A stretch of DNA of 36,360 nt from Betaproteobacteria bacterium (GTDB taxonomy: Bacteria; Pseudomonadota; Gammaproteobacteria; Burkholderiales; Rhodocyclaceae), in NCBI GenBank assembly GCA_012026675.1, contig VEPA01000240.1, forward strand, positions 1 to 36,360. The letters are read 5' to 3'. The translations under genes were made by a program, and so were the position numbers. The notes under the pieces were generated by a model. That model had not been told where the DNA came from and did not search any database. It saw only the letters and a list, made by a program, of their open reading frames with translations. Within the stretch, counting starts at the first letter, position 1, and every line of letters begins with the position of its first letter. Shown here piece after piece: positions 25,037 through 33,356 of this stretch.

Positions 25037-26125
25037 TCATTCGTGACGATTCATGGCCTGGTAGCCATGCTTCTTGATCAACTCGTCGCGTTCCGCCACC
25101 TTGAGGTCCTCGCGTACCATTTCTGCGACGAGCTCGGCAAATGTAATTTTTGGTGTCCATCCCAGCTTCTCGCGCGCCTTGGTCGCGTCGCCGAGCAGTG
25201 TCTCGACTTCGGTCGGCCGGAAATAGCGCGGGTCGACCTGGACGATGCAGTTGCCCAGCGCGTCGTAGCCCTTTTCATCGACTCCCGTGCCGCGCCAGGT
25301 GACGGCAATGCCGATTTCCGCGGCCGCCGCATTGACGAAATCGCGCACGCTGTATTGCACACCGGTGGCGATGACGAAATCCTCCGGCTGTTCCTGCTGC
25401 AGCATCAGCCACTGCATCTCGATGTAATCACGGGCATGGCCCCAGTCGCGCTTTGCATCCAGGTTGCCGAGGAACAGGCAATCCTGCAAACCCAGCTTGA
25501 TGCGCGCCAGGGCGCGGGTGATCTTGCGCGTGACGAACGTTTCGCCGCGCACCGGCGACTCGTGGTTGAACAGGATTCCATTGCAGGCGTAAATGCCGTA
25601 GGCCTCGCGGTAGTTCACCGTGATCCAGTAGGCATAGAGCTTGGCCACCGCGTAGGGGCTGCGCGGATAGAAGGGCGTGGTTTCCTTCTGCGGGGTTTCC
25701 TGCACCAGACCGAACAGTTCCGATGTGCTGGCCTGGTAGAAGCGGGTTTTCTTCTCCATGCCGAGTATGCGTATGGCCTCGAGCACGCGCAGGGCGCCGA
25801 GGGCGTCTGAATTCGCGGTGTACTCGGGCTCCTCGAAACTCACCGCAACGTGGCTCTGCGCCGCGAGGTTGTAGATTTCACCGGGTTGCACCTGCTGGAT
25901 GATGCGCACCAGGCTGGAACTGTCGGTCATGTCGCCGTGATGCAGGACGAAGCGCCGGTTCTTCTCGTGCGGATCCTGATACAAGTGATCGATGCGGTCG
26001 GTATTGAACAGGGAAGTGCGGCGCTTGATGCCGTGCACCTCGTAGCCCTTGTCGAGCAGAAACTCGGCGAGATAGGCGCCGTCCTGCCCGGTCACGCCGG
26101 TGATCAATGCGATTTTCTTGGTCAT
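25037..26125 (-). CDS. gmd: GDP-mannose 4,6-dehydratase
   Basis: A 362-residue enzyme with [16 protein letters not shown] (8-23), TSELFG (Thr134, Glu136) and YAVAK (Tyr158, Lys162), the Gmd catalytic set. It turns GDP-D-mannose into GDP-4-keto-6-deoxy-D-mannose, the substrate for Fcl. The ATG overlaps the manC stop as ATGA (26122-26125). The order manC-gmd-fcl gives a complete route to GDP-L-fucose from mannose phosphate. Confidence 0.95.
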   Translation of the reverse strand: MTKKIALITGVTGQDGAYLAEFLLDKGYEVHGIKRRTSLFNTDRIDHLYQDPHEKNRRFVLHHGDMTDSSSLVRIIQQVQPGEIYNLAAQSHVAVSFEEPEYTANSDALGALRVLEAIRILGMEKKTRFYQASTSELFGLVQETPQKETTPFYPRSPYAVAKLYAYWITVNYREAYGIYACNGILFNHESPVRGETFVTRKITRALARIKLGLQDCLFLGNLDAKRDWGHARDYIEMQWLMLQQEQPEDFVIATGVQYSVRDFVNAAAAEIGIAVTWRGTGVDEKGYDALGNCIVQVDPRYFRPTEVETLLGDATKAREKLGWTPKITFAELVAEMVREDLKVAERDELIKKHGYQAMNRHE

Positions 26126-27576
26126 TGTTTGCGTCCGTAGTTGTCTTCAAAGCGCACGATGTCGTCCTCGCCGAGATAGCTGCCCGACTGTACCTCGATG
26201 ATCTCGAGCGGGATCTGGCCGGGGTTTTCCAGTCGATGCTTTACACCCAGCGGAATGTAGGTCGACTCGTTCTCGCCGAGCAGGATGACTTCGTCGCCGC
26301 GCGTCACCTTGGCGGTACCGCATACCACCACCCAGTGTTCGGCGCGGTGGTGGTGCATTTGCAGCGACAGCGTCGCGCCGGGACGCACCACTATGCGCTT
26401 GACCTGAAAGCGCTCGCCCTTGTCGATGCTGTCGTACCAGCCCCAGGGCCGATGCACCTTGCGATGCAGTTCGACTTCGCTGCGCCCGGCCGCCTTGAGG
26501 CGACTGACGATGCGCTTGACCTCTTGGGTGCGGGCCTTGGGGGCGATCAGCACGGCGTCCGCCGTTTCGACGACGACCATGTCCTCGCAGCCGATGCAGG
26601 CGACGAGGCCATGCTCGGCGATGACCAGGTTGCCGTGGGAATCCTCGAGCCAGACATCGCCCTTGACGGCATTGTCGTCCGTATCGCGGGCGATGGCCTG
26701 CCACAACGCATCCCAGGCGCCGACGTCCGCCCAGCCAACATCCAGCGGCACGACGCGCGCCGGAATGTCCAGGGCCAAAGCGGCAGGCAGCTTTTCCATC
26801 ACCGCATAATCGATGGAATCCGCCGGGGACGCGGCGAACGCCGCCGCATCGAGGCGGACGAAATCGCCATCGTCTTTCGCACTCGCGACCGCACGGGTGC
26901 AGCCAGCGAGAATCTCCGGAGCAAAGTGGCCGATGGCCTTGAGCCACACCGACGCACGCAGCATGAAAATGCCGCTGTTCCAGAAGTGCCGCCCGCCGGC
27001 GACATAAGCCTCGGCCGTCGCGGCATCCGGCTTCTCGCGGAAGGCCAGCAGGTCGACAGGTGCGCCGCGCGCCGTGTCGCTGGCGCCGACTCTTGCCTCG
27101 ATGTAGCCGTAGCCGGTCTCGGCACGGTCGGGAACAATGCCGAAGGTCACCACGGCGCCTGCCTCCGCCTCCGCCAATCCGCGCAATACCGCGGCGCGGA
27201 AGGCGGCCGCGTCGCGCACATGGTGATCGGCCGGCGTGGTCAACAGCACCGGATCGGCCCCGTCGCGAATGGCGTAGAGCGCGGCAGCGGTGAGTGCCGG
27301 CGCGGTATTGCGGCCGGCCGGCTCGAGCAGCAGGCTCCACTTGGGCAAGCGCAACTCGCGCAGTTGCTCGGCGGTGATGAAGCGGTATTCCTGGTTGCTG
27401 ACGACGACCGGCGCGCCAAGTGGCAGGCCCTGCAGACGCTGCAGGGTGTCCTGCAGCAAACTCCCGTCGCCCAGCAGGGGCTGCAACTGCTTCGGATGCT
27501 GCTCACGCGACACAGGCCACAGGCGCGTGCCGGAACCACCGCTGAGAACCACCGGAATTATTCGCGCCTCAGCCAT
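26122..27576 (-). CDS. manC: Mannose-1-phosphate guanylyltransferase / mannose-6-phosphate isomerase
   Basis: A 484-residue bifunctional type II PMI/GMP. The N-terminal pyrophosphorylase signature is [15 protein letters not shown] followed by PKQL, with FREKPD in the middle. The C-terminal cupin isomerase domain has [26 protein letters not shown] and [16 protein letters not shown]. It supplies GDP-mannose. The ATG at 27576 starts the family's N-terminus and overlaps the preceding epimerase gene by 8 bases; the open frame extends 12 codons further without need. Confidence 0.94.
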   Translation of the reverse strand: MAEARIIPVVLSGGSGTRLWPVSREQHPKQLQPLLGDGSLLQDTLQRLQGLPLGAPVVVSNQEYRFITAEQLRELRLPKWSLLLEPAGRNTAPALTAAALYAIRDGADPVLLTTPADHHVRDAAAFRAAVLRGLAEAEAGAVVTFGIVPDRAETGYGYIEARVGASDTARGAPVDLLAFREKPDAATAEAYVAGGRHFWNSGIFMLRASVWLKAIGHFAPEILAGCTRAVASAKDDGDFVRLDAAAFAASPADSIDYAVMEKLPAALALDIPARVVPLDVGWADVGAWDALWQAIARDTDDNAVKGDVWLEDSHGNLVIAEHGLVACIGCEDMVVVETADAVLIAPKARTQEVKRIVSRLKAAGRSEVELHRKVHRPWGWYDSIDKGERFQVKRIVVRPGATLSLQMHHHRAEHWVVVCGTAKVTRGDEVILLGENESTYIPLGVKHRLENPGQIPLEIIEVQSGSYLGEDDIVRFEDNYGRKQ

Positions 27577-28573
27577 GGTAACCCCGGTACCACTCGACAA
27601 AACGGCGCACACCCTCGGTCACCGGCGTGGCCGGCGAAAATCCGGTGACGCGCTGGAGTTCGGACGTGTCAGCATGGGTCGCCGGCACATCGCCGTCCTG
27701 CAGGGGTAGAAAGTTTTTCTTCGCCGTCTTGCCCATCGCCTTTTCGAGCGCTTCGATATAGGCCATCAGTTCGACCGGCTGGTGGTTGCCAATGTTGAAT
27801 ACGCGATACGGTGCCCAACTCGTCGCCGGATCGGGCACCTGCTTGTCGAAGCCCGGATCGGCCTGCGGCAGGCGGTCGAGGACGCGGATCACGCCTTCGG
27901 CAATGTCGTCGATGTAAGTGAAGTCGCGCTGCATCTTGCCGTGGTTGAAGACGTCGATGGCCCGATCTTCGAGGATGGCCTTGGTGAACAGGAACAGGGC
28001 CATGTCGGGGCGGCCCCAGGGCCCATACACGGTGAAGAAGCGCAGGCCGGTGGTCGGCAGATTGAAGAGGTGGCTGTAGGTGTGCGCCATCAGCTCATTG
28101 GCCTTCTTGGTCGCGGCGTAAAGGCTGACCGGGTGATCGACGTTGTCGTGCTCCGAGAAAGGCATGCGCTCGTTGCCGCCGTAGATGCTGGAGCTGCTGG
28201 CATAAACGAAGTGCTCGACGCCGTTGTGGCGGCAGCCCTCAAGGATATTGACGAAGCCGACCACGTTGCTGTCGACATAGGCATGCGGGTTCTGCAGCGA
28301 GTAGCGCACGCCGGCCTGCGCCGCAAGATTGATCACGCGCTGCGGGCGCTCTGCGGCGAACAGGGCGGCAATGCCTGCCCGGTCGGCGATGTCCAGTCGG
28401 GAAAAACTGAAGCGCGGATTGGGTGCAAGCCGCGCCAGGCGCGCCTCTTTCAGGGCGACATCGTAGTAATCATTCAGGTTGTCGACACCGACCACCTCGT
28501 CACCGCGTGTCAGCAAAAGCTGGCAGACGTGCATGCCGATAAACCCGGCCGCGCCGGTGACAAGGACTTTCAT
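27569..28573 (-). CDS. NAD-dependent epimerase, UDP-glucuronate 4-epimerase-like
   Basis: A 334-residue extended SDR enzyme from ATG at 28573, with [12 protein letters not shown] (5-16), [10 protein letters not shown] and YAATKKANE for the Ser-Tyr-Lys set, and [18 protein letters not shown]. The [12 protein letters not shown] motif and overall length match the CapI/LspL/GAE group that converts UDP-GlcA to UDP-GalA. The frame is open to 28663, but the NAD-binding core begins at the ATG. It is the first gene of the minus-strand locus and diverges from waaC. UDP-galacturonate would be a further uronic acid for the glycan or core. Confidence 0.88.
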   Translation of the reverse strand: MKVLVTGAAGFIGMHVCQLLLTRGDEVVGVDNLNDYYDVALKEARLARLAPNPRFSFSRLDIADRAGIAALFAAERPQRVINLAAQAGVRYSLQNPHAYVDSNVVGFVNILEGCRHNGVEHFVYASSSSIYGGNERMPFSEHDNVDHPVSLYAATKKANELMAHTYSHLFNLPTTGLRFFTVYGPWGRPDMALFLFTKAILEDRAIDVFNHGKMQRDFTYIDDIAEGVIRVLDRLPQADPGFDKQVPDPATSWAPYRVFNIGNHQPVELMAYIEALEKAMGKTAKKNFLPLQDGDVPATHADTSELQRVTGFSPATPVTEGVRRFVEWYRGYHG

Positions 28574-28691
28574 GGGCAGCTTCTCTGAAAAGCCGGCATT
28601 TTCGCATACATGGCGAAGCCGGGGCCCCAAGCGAAAAAGCCAAATCCGGGTTGTCCCATTCATTCAACAATCCCGGATAATTGCGCGACTC
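28574..28691. other. Divergent intergenic region between the polysaccharide locus and waaC
   Basis: These 118 bases separate two divergent start codons and so should hold promoters for both sides. On the plus strand, TTGTCC is followed after 19 bases by GATAAT, a poorly spaced candidate that would leave almost no leader before waaC. On the minus strand I see no convincing -35/-10 pair. No repeat or terminator is evident. Confidence 0.4.
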
Positions 28692-29633
28692 ATGCGCATC
28701 CTTCTCGTCAAGACTTCGTCATTGGGCGACGTCATCCACAATTTGCCCGTCGTTACCGACCTGCAAACGCAATTTCCCGGCTCGGCAATCGACTGGGTGC
28801 TCGAAGAAGGTTTTGCCGATATTGCCCGCCTGCATCCCGGGGTACGCAACGCGATTCCCGTAGCGCTGCGCCGCTGGCGGAAGTCACTGCTCGCGCCAAC
28901 TACCTGGCGGGAAATCAGGGCCTTTCGTACCAGGCTGCAAAAGCAGGACTACGACCTGGTGATCGACACCCAGGGCCTGCTGAAAAGTGCGCTGATCGCC
29001 CGCATGGCGCGCGGCAAACGCTGCGGCTATGTGGCGGCGGCGGCGCGCGAACCGCTGGCGGCGCGCTTTTACGATGCGAGCTTCGATGTGCCGAAGAATC
29101 TTCACGCCGTCCTGCGCAACAGGCGTCTCGCGGCGCTGGCTGCCGGTTATGCGGCCACGCCGGCGCCGGACTATGGCCTTGCCGTAGCGCCAGTGCCGAC
29201 TATCAGCGGACCCAGTGCAGTGTTGCTCACCGCGACCTCGCGTGACGACAAGCTGTGGCCTGAAGAACGCTGGATCGAACTCGGTCGCGCCTTGCGCGAG
29301 CGCGGACTGACGTGCCTGCTGGCGGCGGGCAGCGCGCCCGAGCGCGAGCGCGCTGCCCGGATCGCGCAGGCCATCCCCGACGCCAGAGTTTTGCCGCCCA
29401 TGAATCTCACGGACCTCGCCGGACAACTCGCCGCCGCGCGCATCGTGATCGGCGTCGATACCGGTCTGGTGCATCTGGCCGCGGCACTCGGACGGCCGGT
29501 GCTGGCGCTGTTCAACGCCTCCGATCCCGAGCTGACCGGCGTTCTTGCCGGCACGCCGGCCATCAATCTCGGTTCGCGCGGCCAGCCGCCAGAGGTAGCC
29601 GACGTTCTGTCCGCCGCCGCGCCCCTGCTCTGA
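28692..29633 (+). CDS. waaC: Lipopolysaccharide heptosyltransferase I
   Basis: A 313-residue GT9 enzyme. It starts MRILLVKTSSLGDVIHNLP, the classical WaaC start, has DTQGLLKSALIARM in the first domain, and in the second LLTATSRDDKLWPEERW plus GVDTGLVHLAAALGRPVLALF, where the donor ADP-heptose binds. It adds the first heptose to Kdo of the LPS inner core. ATG at 28692 is preferred because the family begins there, although the frame is open to 28479. Its stop overlaps the waaA start by one base (TGATG). Confidence 0.93.
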   Translation: MRILLVKTSSLGDVIHNLPVVTDLQTQFPGSAIDWVLEEGFADIARLHPGVRNAIPVALRRWRKSLLAPTTWREIRAFRTRLQKQDYDLVIDTQGLLKSALIARMARGKRCGYVAAAAREPLAARFYDASFDVPKNLHAVLRNRRLAALAAGYAATPAPDYGLAVAPVPTISGPSAVLLTATSRDDKLWPEERWIELGRALRERGLTCLLAAGSAPERERAARIAQAIPDARVLPPMNLTDLAGQLAAARIVIGVDTGLVHLAAALGRPVLALFNASDPELTGVLAGTPAINLGSRGQPPEVADVLSAAAPLL

Positions 29634-30949
29634 TGGCGCGTTTCTTCTATACCCTCGCCGCAGTTGCCCTTTTGCCGTGGGCGGCCCTGCATCTGCTCCT
29701 GCGCGCGCGCCGCCAAGCCGAATATCTGCGGCACTGGTCCGAACGTTTTGGATTATTTCCCGCAGCAGACCGGCAAGACCACTCCCGCCCGACGATCTGG
29801 CTGCACGCCGTATCGGTCGGTGAAACACGCGCCGCGCAGCCGCTGGTAGCCGTCTTGCGCGAGCGCTATCCCGCTCACCGCATCCTGTTCACGCACATGA
29901 CGCCCACCGGACGCGCCACATCGGAGACCTTGTTCGGCGACAGCGTTGAGCGCATCTATCTGCCTTACGACACGCCCTGGGCGATGCGGGGGTTCCTTCG
30001 CTACTACCGGCCTCAATTCGGCCTGATCATGGAAACCGAGCTGTGGCCTAACCTTATCGCGGCCTGCCGCAAGGCCGGCGTACCTCTGTGGCTGGTCAAC
30101 GCCCGCCTCTCCGAGCGCTCGGCGCAACGCTATGCGGCCTTCCCCGCGCTGGCACGCGAAGCGCTGCAAGGCCTGACGGCCATCGGCGCGCAGACGGCCA
30201 ATGACGCGGCGCGTCTGGCAGCCCTCGGCGCACAGCGGATCACCGTCACCGGCAACATCAAGTTCGACATCGAGGCGCCGCCGGCGCAACTGGACCTTGG
30301 CCGCGAGCTTCGCGCCCGTTGCGGCAATCGGCCCGTATGGCTCGCCGCCAGCACGCGCGAAGGCGAGGAAGCGCTAATTCTGGCGGCCTGGAAGTCAGCC
30401 TTGCAAGAAGACAAGCAAAAAGTTATGCGAAGCGGTATCCCCTTGCGGGACGGCGCTGGCGTTACGGCGCTGCTGGTCATCGTTCCGCGCCATCCGCAGC
30501 GGTTCGATGCGGTGGCGAAGCTGGTGACCGCACACGGCTTTTCGCTGCAGCGGCGCAGCGAAAATGTCGCGATCGAGGCGATGACCGAGGTGCTGCTCGG
30601 CGACAGCATGGGCGAGATGTTCGCCTTTTATGCTGCGGCCGATGTTGCCTTCATCGGCGGCAGCCTGCTCGATTTCGGCAGCCAGAACCTGATCGAAGCG
30701 GCGGCCTGCGGCACGCCTATCCTGATCGGCCCATCAACGCGGAATTTTGCCGAGGCCGCGCGCGAGGCCATCGCCTCCGGTGCGGCACTGGCCATCGGCG
30801 ATGCCGATGATCTCGTGAATCAGGTTAATGCCCTGTTGTCCAACGAGCATCGCCGGCGTCAGCTGGGAGAGGCCGGGCGCGCATTCGCCGCGCGCCAGCG
30901 CGGCGCCACGGCGCGCACGCTGGAATTGATCATTCCAGCAGCGCGTTGA
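29633..30949 (+). CDS. waaA: 3-deoxy-D-manno-octulosonic acid transferase
   Basis: A 438-residue Kdo transferase. Residues 1-23 form a membrane anchor; LHAVSVGETRAAQPL carries the catalytic base Glu64; METELWPNLI and GNIKFDI follow; the C-terminal domain has PRHPQRF, GDSMGEMFAFYAAADVAF and GGSLLDFGSQNLIE. It adds Kdo to lipid IVA at the inner membrane. It is coupled to waaC (TGATG). Its 3' end overlaps the tolC 3' end on the other strand by 20 bases. Confidence 0.95.
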   Translation: MARFFYTLAAVALLPWAALHLLLRARRQAEYLRHWSERFGLFPAADRQDHSRPTIWLHAVSVGETRAAQPLVAVLRERYPAHRILFTHMTPTGRATSETLFGDSVERIYLPYDTPWAMRGFLRYYRPQFGLIMETELWPNLIAACRKAGVPLWLVNARLSERSAQRYAAFPALAREALQGLTAIGAQTANDAARLAALGAQRITVTGNIKFDIEAPPAQLDLGRELRARCGNRPVWLAASTREGEEALILAAWKSALQEDKQKVMRSGIPLRDGAGVTALLVIVPRHPQRFDAVAKLVTAHGFSLQRRSENVAIEAMTEVLLGDSMGEMFAFYAAADVAFIGGSLLDFGSQNLIEAAACGTPILIGPSTRNFAEAAREAIASGAALAIGDADDLVNQVNALLSNEHRRRQLGEAGRAFAARQRGATARTLELIIPAAR

Positions 30950-32276
30950 TCGCTGCCACATCCTCTTCGTTCAGGCTGCCGGAAGCCGCCTTGAGCCTTA
31001 GCAGGGAGATCAACAGGTCCATCCGGGCCTTGACCAGCTTCTGCCGGGTTTCATAGAGCTGGCTCTGGGCGTTCAGGACATCGATGTTGATGCGCACGCC
31101 GACCTCATAGCCGAGCTTGTTCGAATCCACCGATAACTGCGATGAGGCCAGGGCCGCTTCGAATGCCTTGATCTGTGCTACGCCAGCGTGCACGCCCAGA
31201 TAGCCCTGACGCGCGTTGAGCGCCGCCGTGCGGCGAGCGTTTTCCAGGTCGGCGCTGGCCTTTTCCTTGAGGGCGACGGCTTCGCGTGTCCTGGATGACG
31301 TGGCACCGCCGGCAAAGATCGGGATCGACAGTTGCAGGCCGATGGTGCTCGCATCGGTGTCGCTGCCGGAGCCGCCAGCGGTGACGCCGGCAACGACGGT
31401 GCTGGTGGTCGAACTGCGGCCCCGCGTCGCGACAAGATCCACGGTGGGGTAATGACCGGCGCGCTGTCTTTCGATTTCTTGCATGGCAATCTCGTATTGG
31501 GCCTGCGAGACTTGAACCACGTTGCTGCCCGTTTCGGCCATTTCCGCCCATTTTTCGATGTCGGGCGGCTGCGGCATATCCAGGCGCACCCCCGATTTGA
31601 CGGGCTTCAGGCCTTCCGGCTCCTTGCCGATTATCGTGCGCAATACCTGGCGTTTGACGTTGAGGTCGTTTTGCGCGGCAATTTCCTGCGCGATGGCGAG
31701 GTCGTAGCGCGACTGGGCTTCCTGGCTGTCCGTGATCGTGGCGGTGCCGACCTCGAAATTGCGCTTGGCCGATTCGAGTTGCTCGGCAATCGCCGCCTTC
31801 TGCGCCTGCGTCGTCGCCAGCACATCCTGCGCCACCAGCACGTCGAAGTAGGCTACCACCGTGCGTATGATCAGTTCCTGTTGTGCCACGCGGAACTGCG
31901 CTTCGGCCTGTACCACGGCGAGTTCCGACTGCGTATAGGAAACCCAGTTCTGCCAGCGGAACAGCGGCTGGGTGAGGGATACGGTCCAGCCGTTGGTGTT
32001 GTACTGGCTGTCGCGCGATTGCACACCCTGAGTACGGAAGTTCGTGTCCAACTCATTCCATACCGTGCTTCCCGTGAGGCCGACATTCGGCAGCAATCCG
32101 GCACGGCCCTGGGGCAGCTTTTCGCGACCGGCCTCGAGCGCCGCCCGCGCCGCGGCGTATTGCGCGTCGTAGGCCACGGCGTCGCGATAAACGGCCATCA
32201 GGTCGGCGCCAAAACCGGGCCCGGCAAAGGTGGCCGCGATCCAGCCGGCAACCAGCAATGGAGTTTTCTTGTTCAT
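30930..32276 (-). CDS. tolC: TolC family outer membrane efflux protein
   Basis: A 448-residue protein with a signal peptide (LLVAGWIAATFAGPGFGA, cleavage likely before Asp-Leu) and two outer-membrane-efflux-protein repeats. The first includes LTQPLFRWQNW and the second IGLQLSIPIFAGGAT, the paired beta-strand motifs, each followed by long coiled-coil helices. It forms the exit duct of type I secretion or RND pumps. ATG at 32276 has GGTGA five bases upstream. It lies in the same direction as the RND permease gene further upstream, separated by two small genes. Confidence 0.93.
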   Translation of the reverse strand: MNKKTPLLVAGWIAATFAGPGFGADLMAVYRDAVAYDAQYAAARAALEAGREKLPQGRAGLLPNVGLTGSTVWNELDTNFRTQGVQSRDSQYNTNGWTVSLTQPLFRWQNWVSYTQSELAVVQAEAQFRVAQQELIIRTVVAYFDVLVAQDVLATTQAQKAAIAEQLESAKRNFEVGTATITDSQEAQSRYDLAIAQEIAAQNDLNVKRQVLRTIIGKEPEGLKPVKSGVRLDMPQPPDIEKWAEMAETGSNVVQVSQAQYEIAMQEIERQRAGHYPTVDLVATRGRSSTTSTVVAGVTAGGSGSDTDASTIGLQLSIPIFAGGATSSRTREAVALKEKASADLENARRTAALNARQGYLGVHAGVAQIKAFEAALASSQLSVDSNKLGYEVGVRINIDVLNAQSQLYETRQKLVKARMDLLISLLRLKAASGSLNEEDVAAINALLE

Positions 32277-32307
32277 GGTGTTCACCGCGTTACGTTCCGG
32301 TTTCATT

Positions 32308-32631
32308 TCAATACGTCGGCATGGCCGGATCAACATCCCGCGCCCAGGCGGCCACGCCGCCCAGCAGGTTGAGTATGCGGTCGAAGCCCATTTGTTCCAG
32401 AAACATTCCGGCCTGGAAGCTGCGCGCACCGTGATGGCAAACCATGACGATGTCCTGGTCTCGACTCAGTTCAGGATAGCGGGCGGGGATGCCGCGCATG
32501 GGCATGGACAGCGATCCGGCAATGCGGCAGGTTTCGAACTCCCAGGGCTCGCGTACATCGAGCAGCACCGGCCTGGTCCGCCCTGTGTCGGCGAGCCAGT
32601 CCCTGAGCTGGGAAGCGGAAAGCTGGCGCAT
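32308..32631 (-). CDS. Rhodanese-like domain protein
   Basis: A 107-residue single rhodanese domain: LLDVREPWEFETCRIAGS, then the active loop CHHGARS with Cys65, and LLGGVAAWA at the end. Likely a sulfurtransferase or sulfur carrier; the substrate is unknown. It sits 3 bases downstream of the methyltransferase gene. Confidence 0.92.
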   Translation of the reverse strand: MRQLSASQLRDWLADTGRTRPVLLDVREPWEFETCRIAGSLSMPMRGIPARYPELSRDQDIVMVCHHGARSFQAGMFLEQMGFDRILNLLGGVAAWARDVDPAMPTY

Positions 32632-32634
32632 GTT

Positions 32635-33291
32635 TCAGAAAACAAACGCTGGCGCTGGCTCGGCCTCGCGCAGTGGAACCGTCACGGTTTCGAACACGGC
32701 CAGGCGCTTGAAGCCCTGGTCTGCCCGCGTATACAGCACCGCTTGCATGGCCGGGGCGGCGCCTTCGATGGCGAACAGGCGCCCTCCCGACTTGAGCTGG
32801 TCGAGCAGAACCTGTGGCGCCTTGGCGACGGCGCCCGACAACATGATGACGTCGAAGGGAGCGTGGGCCGGCAAGCCGGTCAGACCGTTTCCGATTTCCA
32901 CCGTGACGTTGGTGACGCCGGCGCGACGCAGATTTTCGCGTGCCGTAGCCGCCAGTTGCGGATCGATTTCGACCGACCACACATGATCGGCATGGGCGCC
33001 CAAAAGCGCGGCCATGTAGCCGGAACCGGTGCCGACTTCCAGCACGTTTTCATGCTTTCTCATCGCCAGCGCCTGCAGGGCAAGGGCTTCGACGATGGGG
33101 GCAAACATGCAGGCGCCAGCATCTCCGCCGAGCGGAATCTGCGTGTCGGCGAAGGCCAGTCGACGATGGGCGGGCGGAACGAACTCTTCACGCTTGACCA
33201 TGAACAATATGTCCAGCACGTCGGGATTCAGCACCTTGCCGGGGCGCAATTGTTGCTCGACCATGTTGAACCGGGCTTGTTCGAAATTCAT
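32635..33291 (-). CDS. Protein-L-isoaspartate O-methyltransferase-like protein
   Basis: A 218-residue protein of the PCMT family, with FVPPAHRRLAFADTQIPLG, VLEVGTGSGYMAALL for SAM binding and GGRLFAIEG. The usual Pcm substrate loop (a TISQP motif) is replaced by GGDAGACMFAP, so true isoaspartyl repair activity is doubtful. ATG at 33291 is five bases after GGAG; a GTG one codon upstream (33294) is less well placed. It heads the pcm-rhodanese-tolC group. Confidence 0.85.
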   Translation of the reverse strand: MNFEQARFNMVEQQLRPGKVLNPDVLDILFMVKREEFVPPAHRRLAFADTQIPLGGDAGACMFAPIVEALALQALAMRKHENVLEVGTGSGYMAALLGAHADHVWSVEIDPQLAATARENLRRAGVTNVTVEIGNGLTGLPAHAPFDVIMLSGAVAKAPQVLLDQLKSGGRLFAIEGAAPAMQAVLYTRADQGFKRLAVFETVTVPLREAEPAPAFVF

Positions 33292-33309
33292 CACATCTCC
33301 AGAAAATGA

Positions 33310-33329
33310 ATATTAGCATAATCTAATAT
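33310..33329. promoter_or_regulatory. AT-rich inverted repeat, candidate operator upstream of the pcm-like gene
   Basis: A perfect 7-base inverted repeat, ATATTAG then CATAAT then CTAATAT, in the 65-base gap between the RND permease stop and the methyltransferase start. It is AT-only apart from three bases in a GC-rich region. Its end lies about 19 bases before the start codon, so a bound regulator could block a promoter or the ribosome site. A role as operator is inference. Confidence 0.4.
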
Positions 33330-33356
33330 ATAGACCATGCCGGAAGAGGCCGAATT

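Noticed and set aside
26107-27648. Plus-strand open frame of 513 codons opposite manC
   Set aside because: A shadow frame in GC-rich DNA; manC on the minus strand has full guanylyltransferase and cupin motifs and fits the operon.
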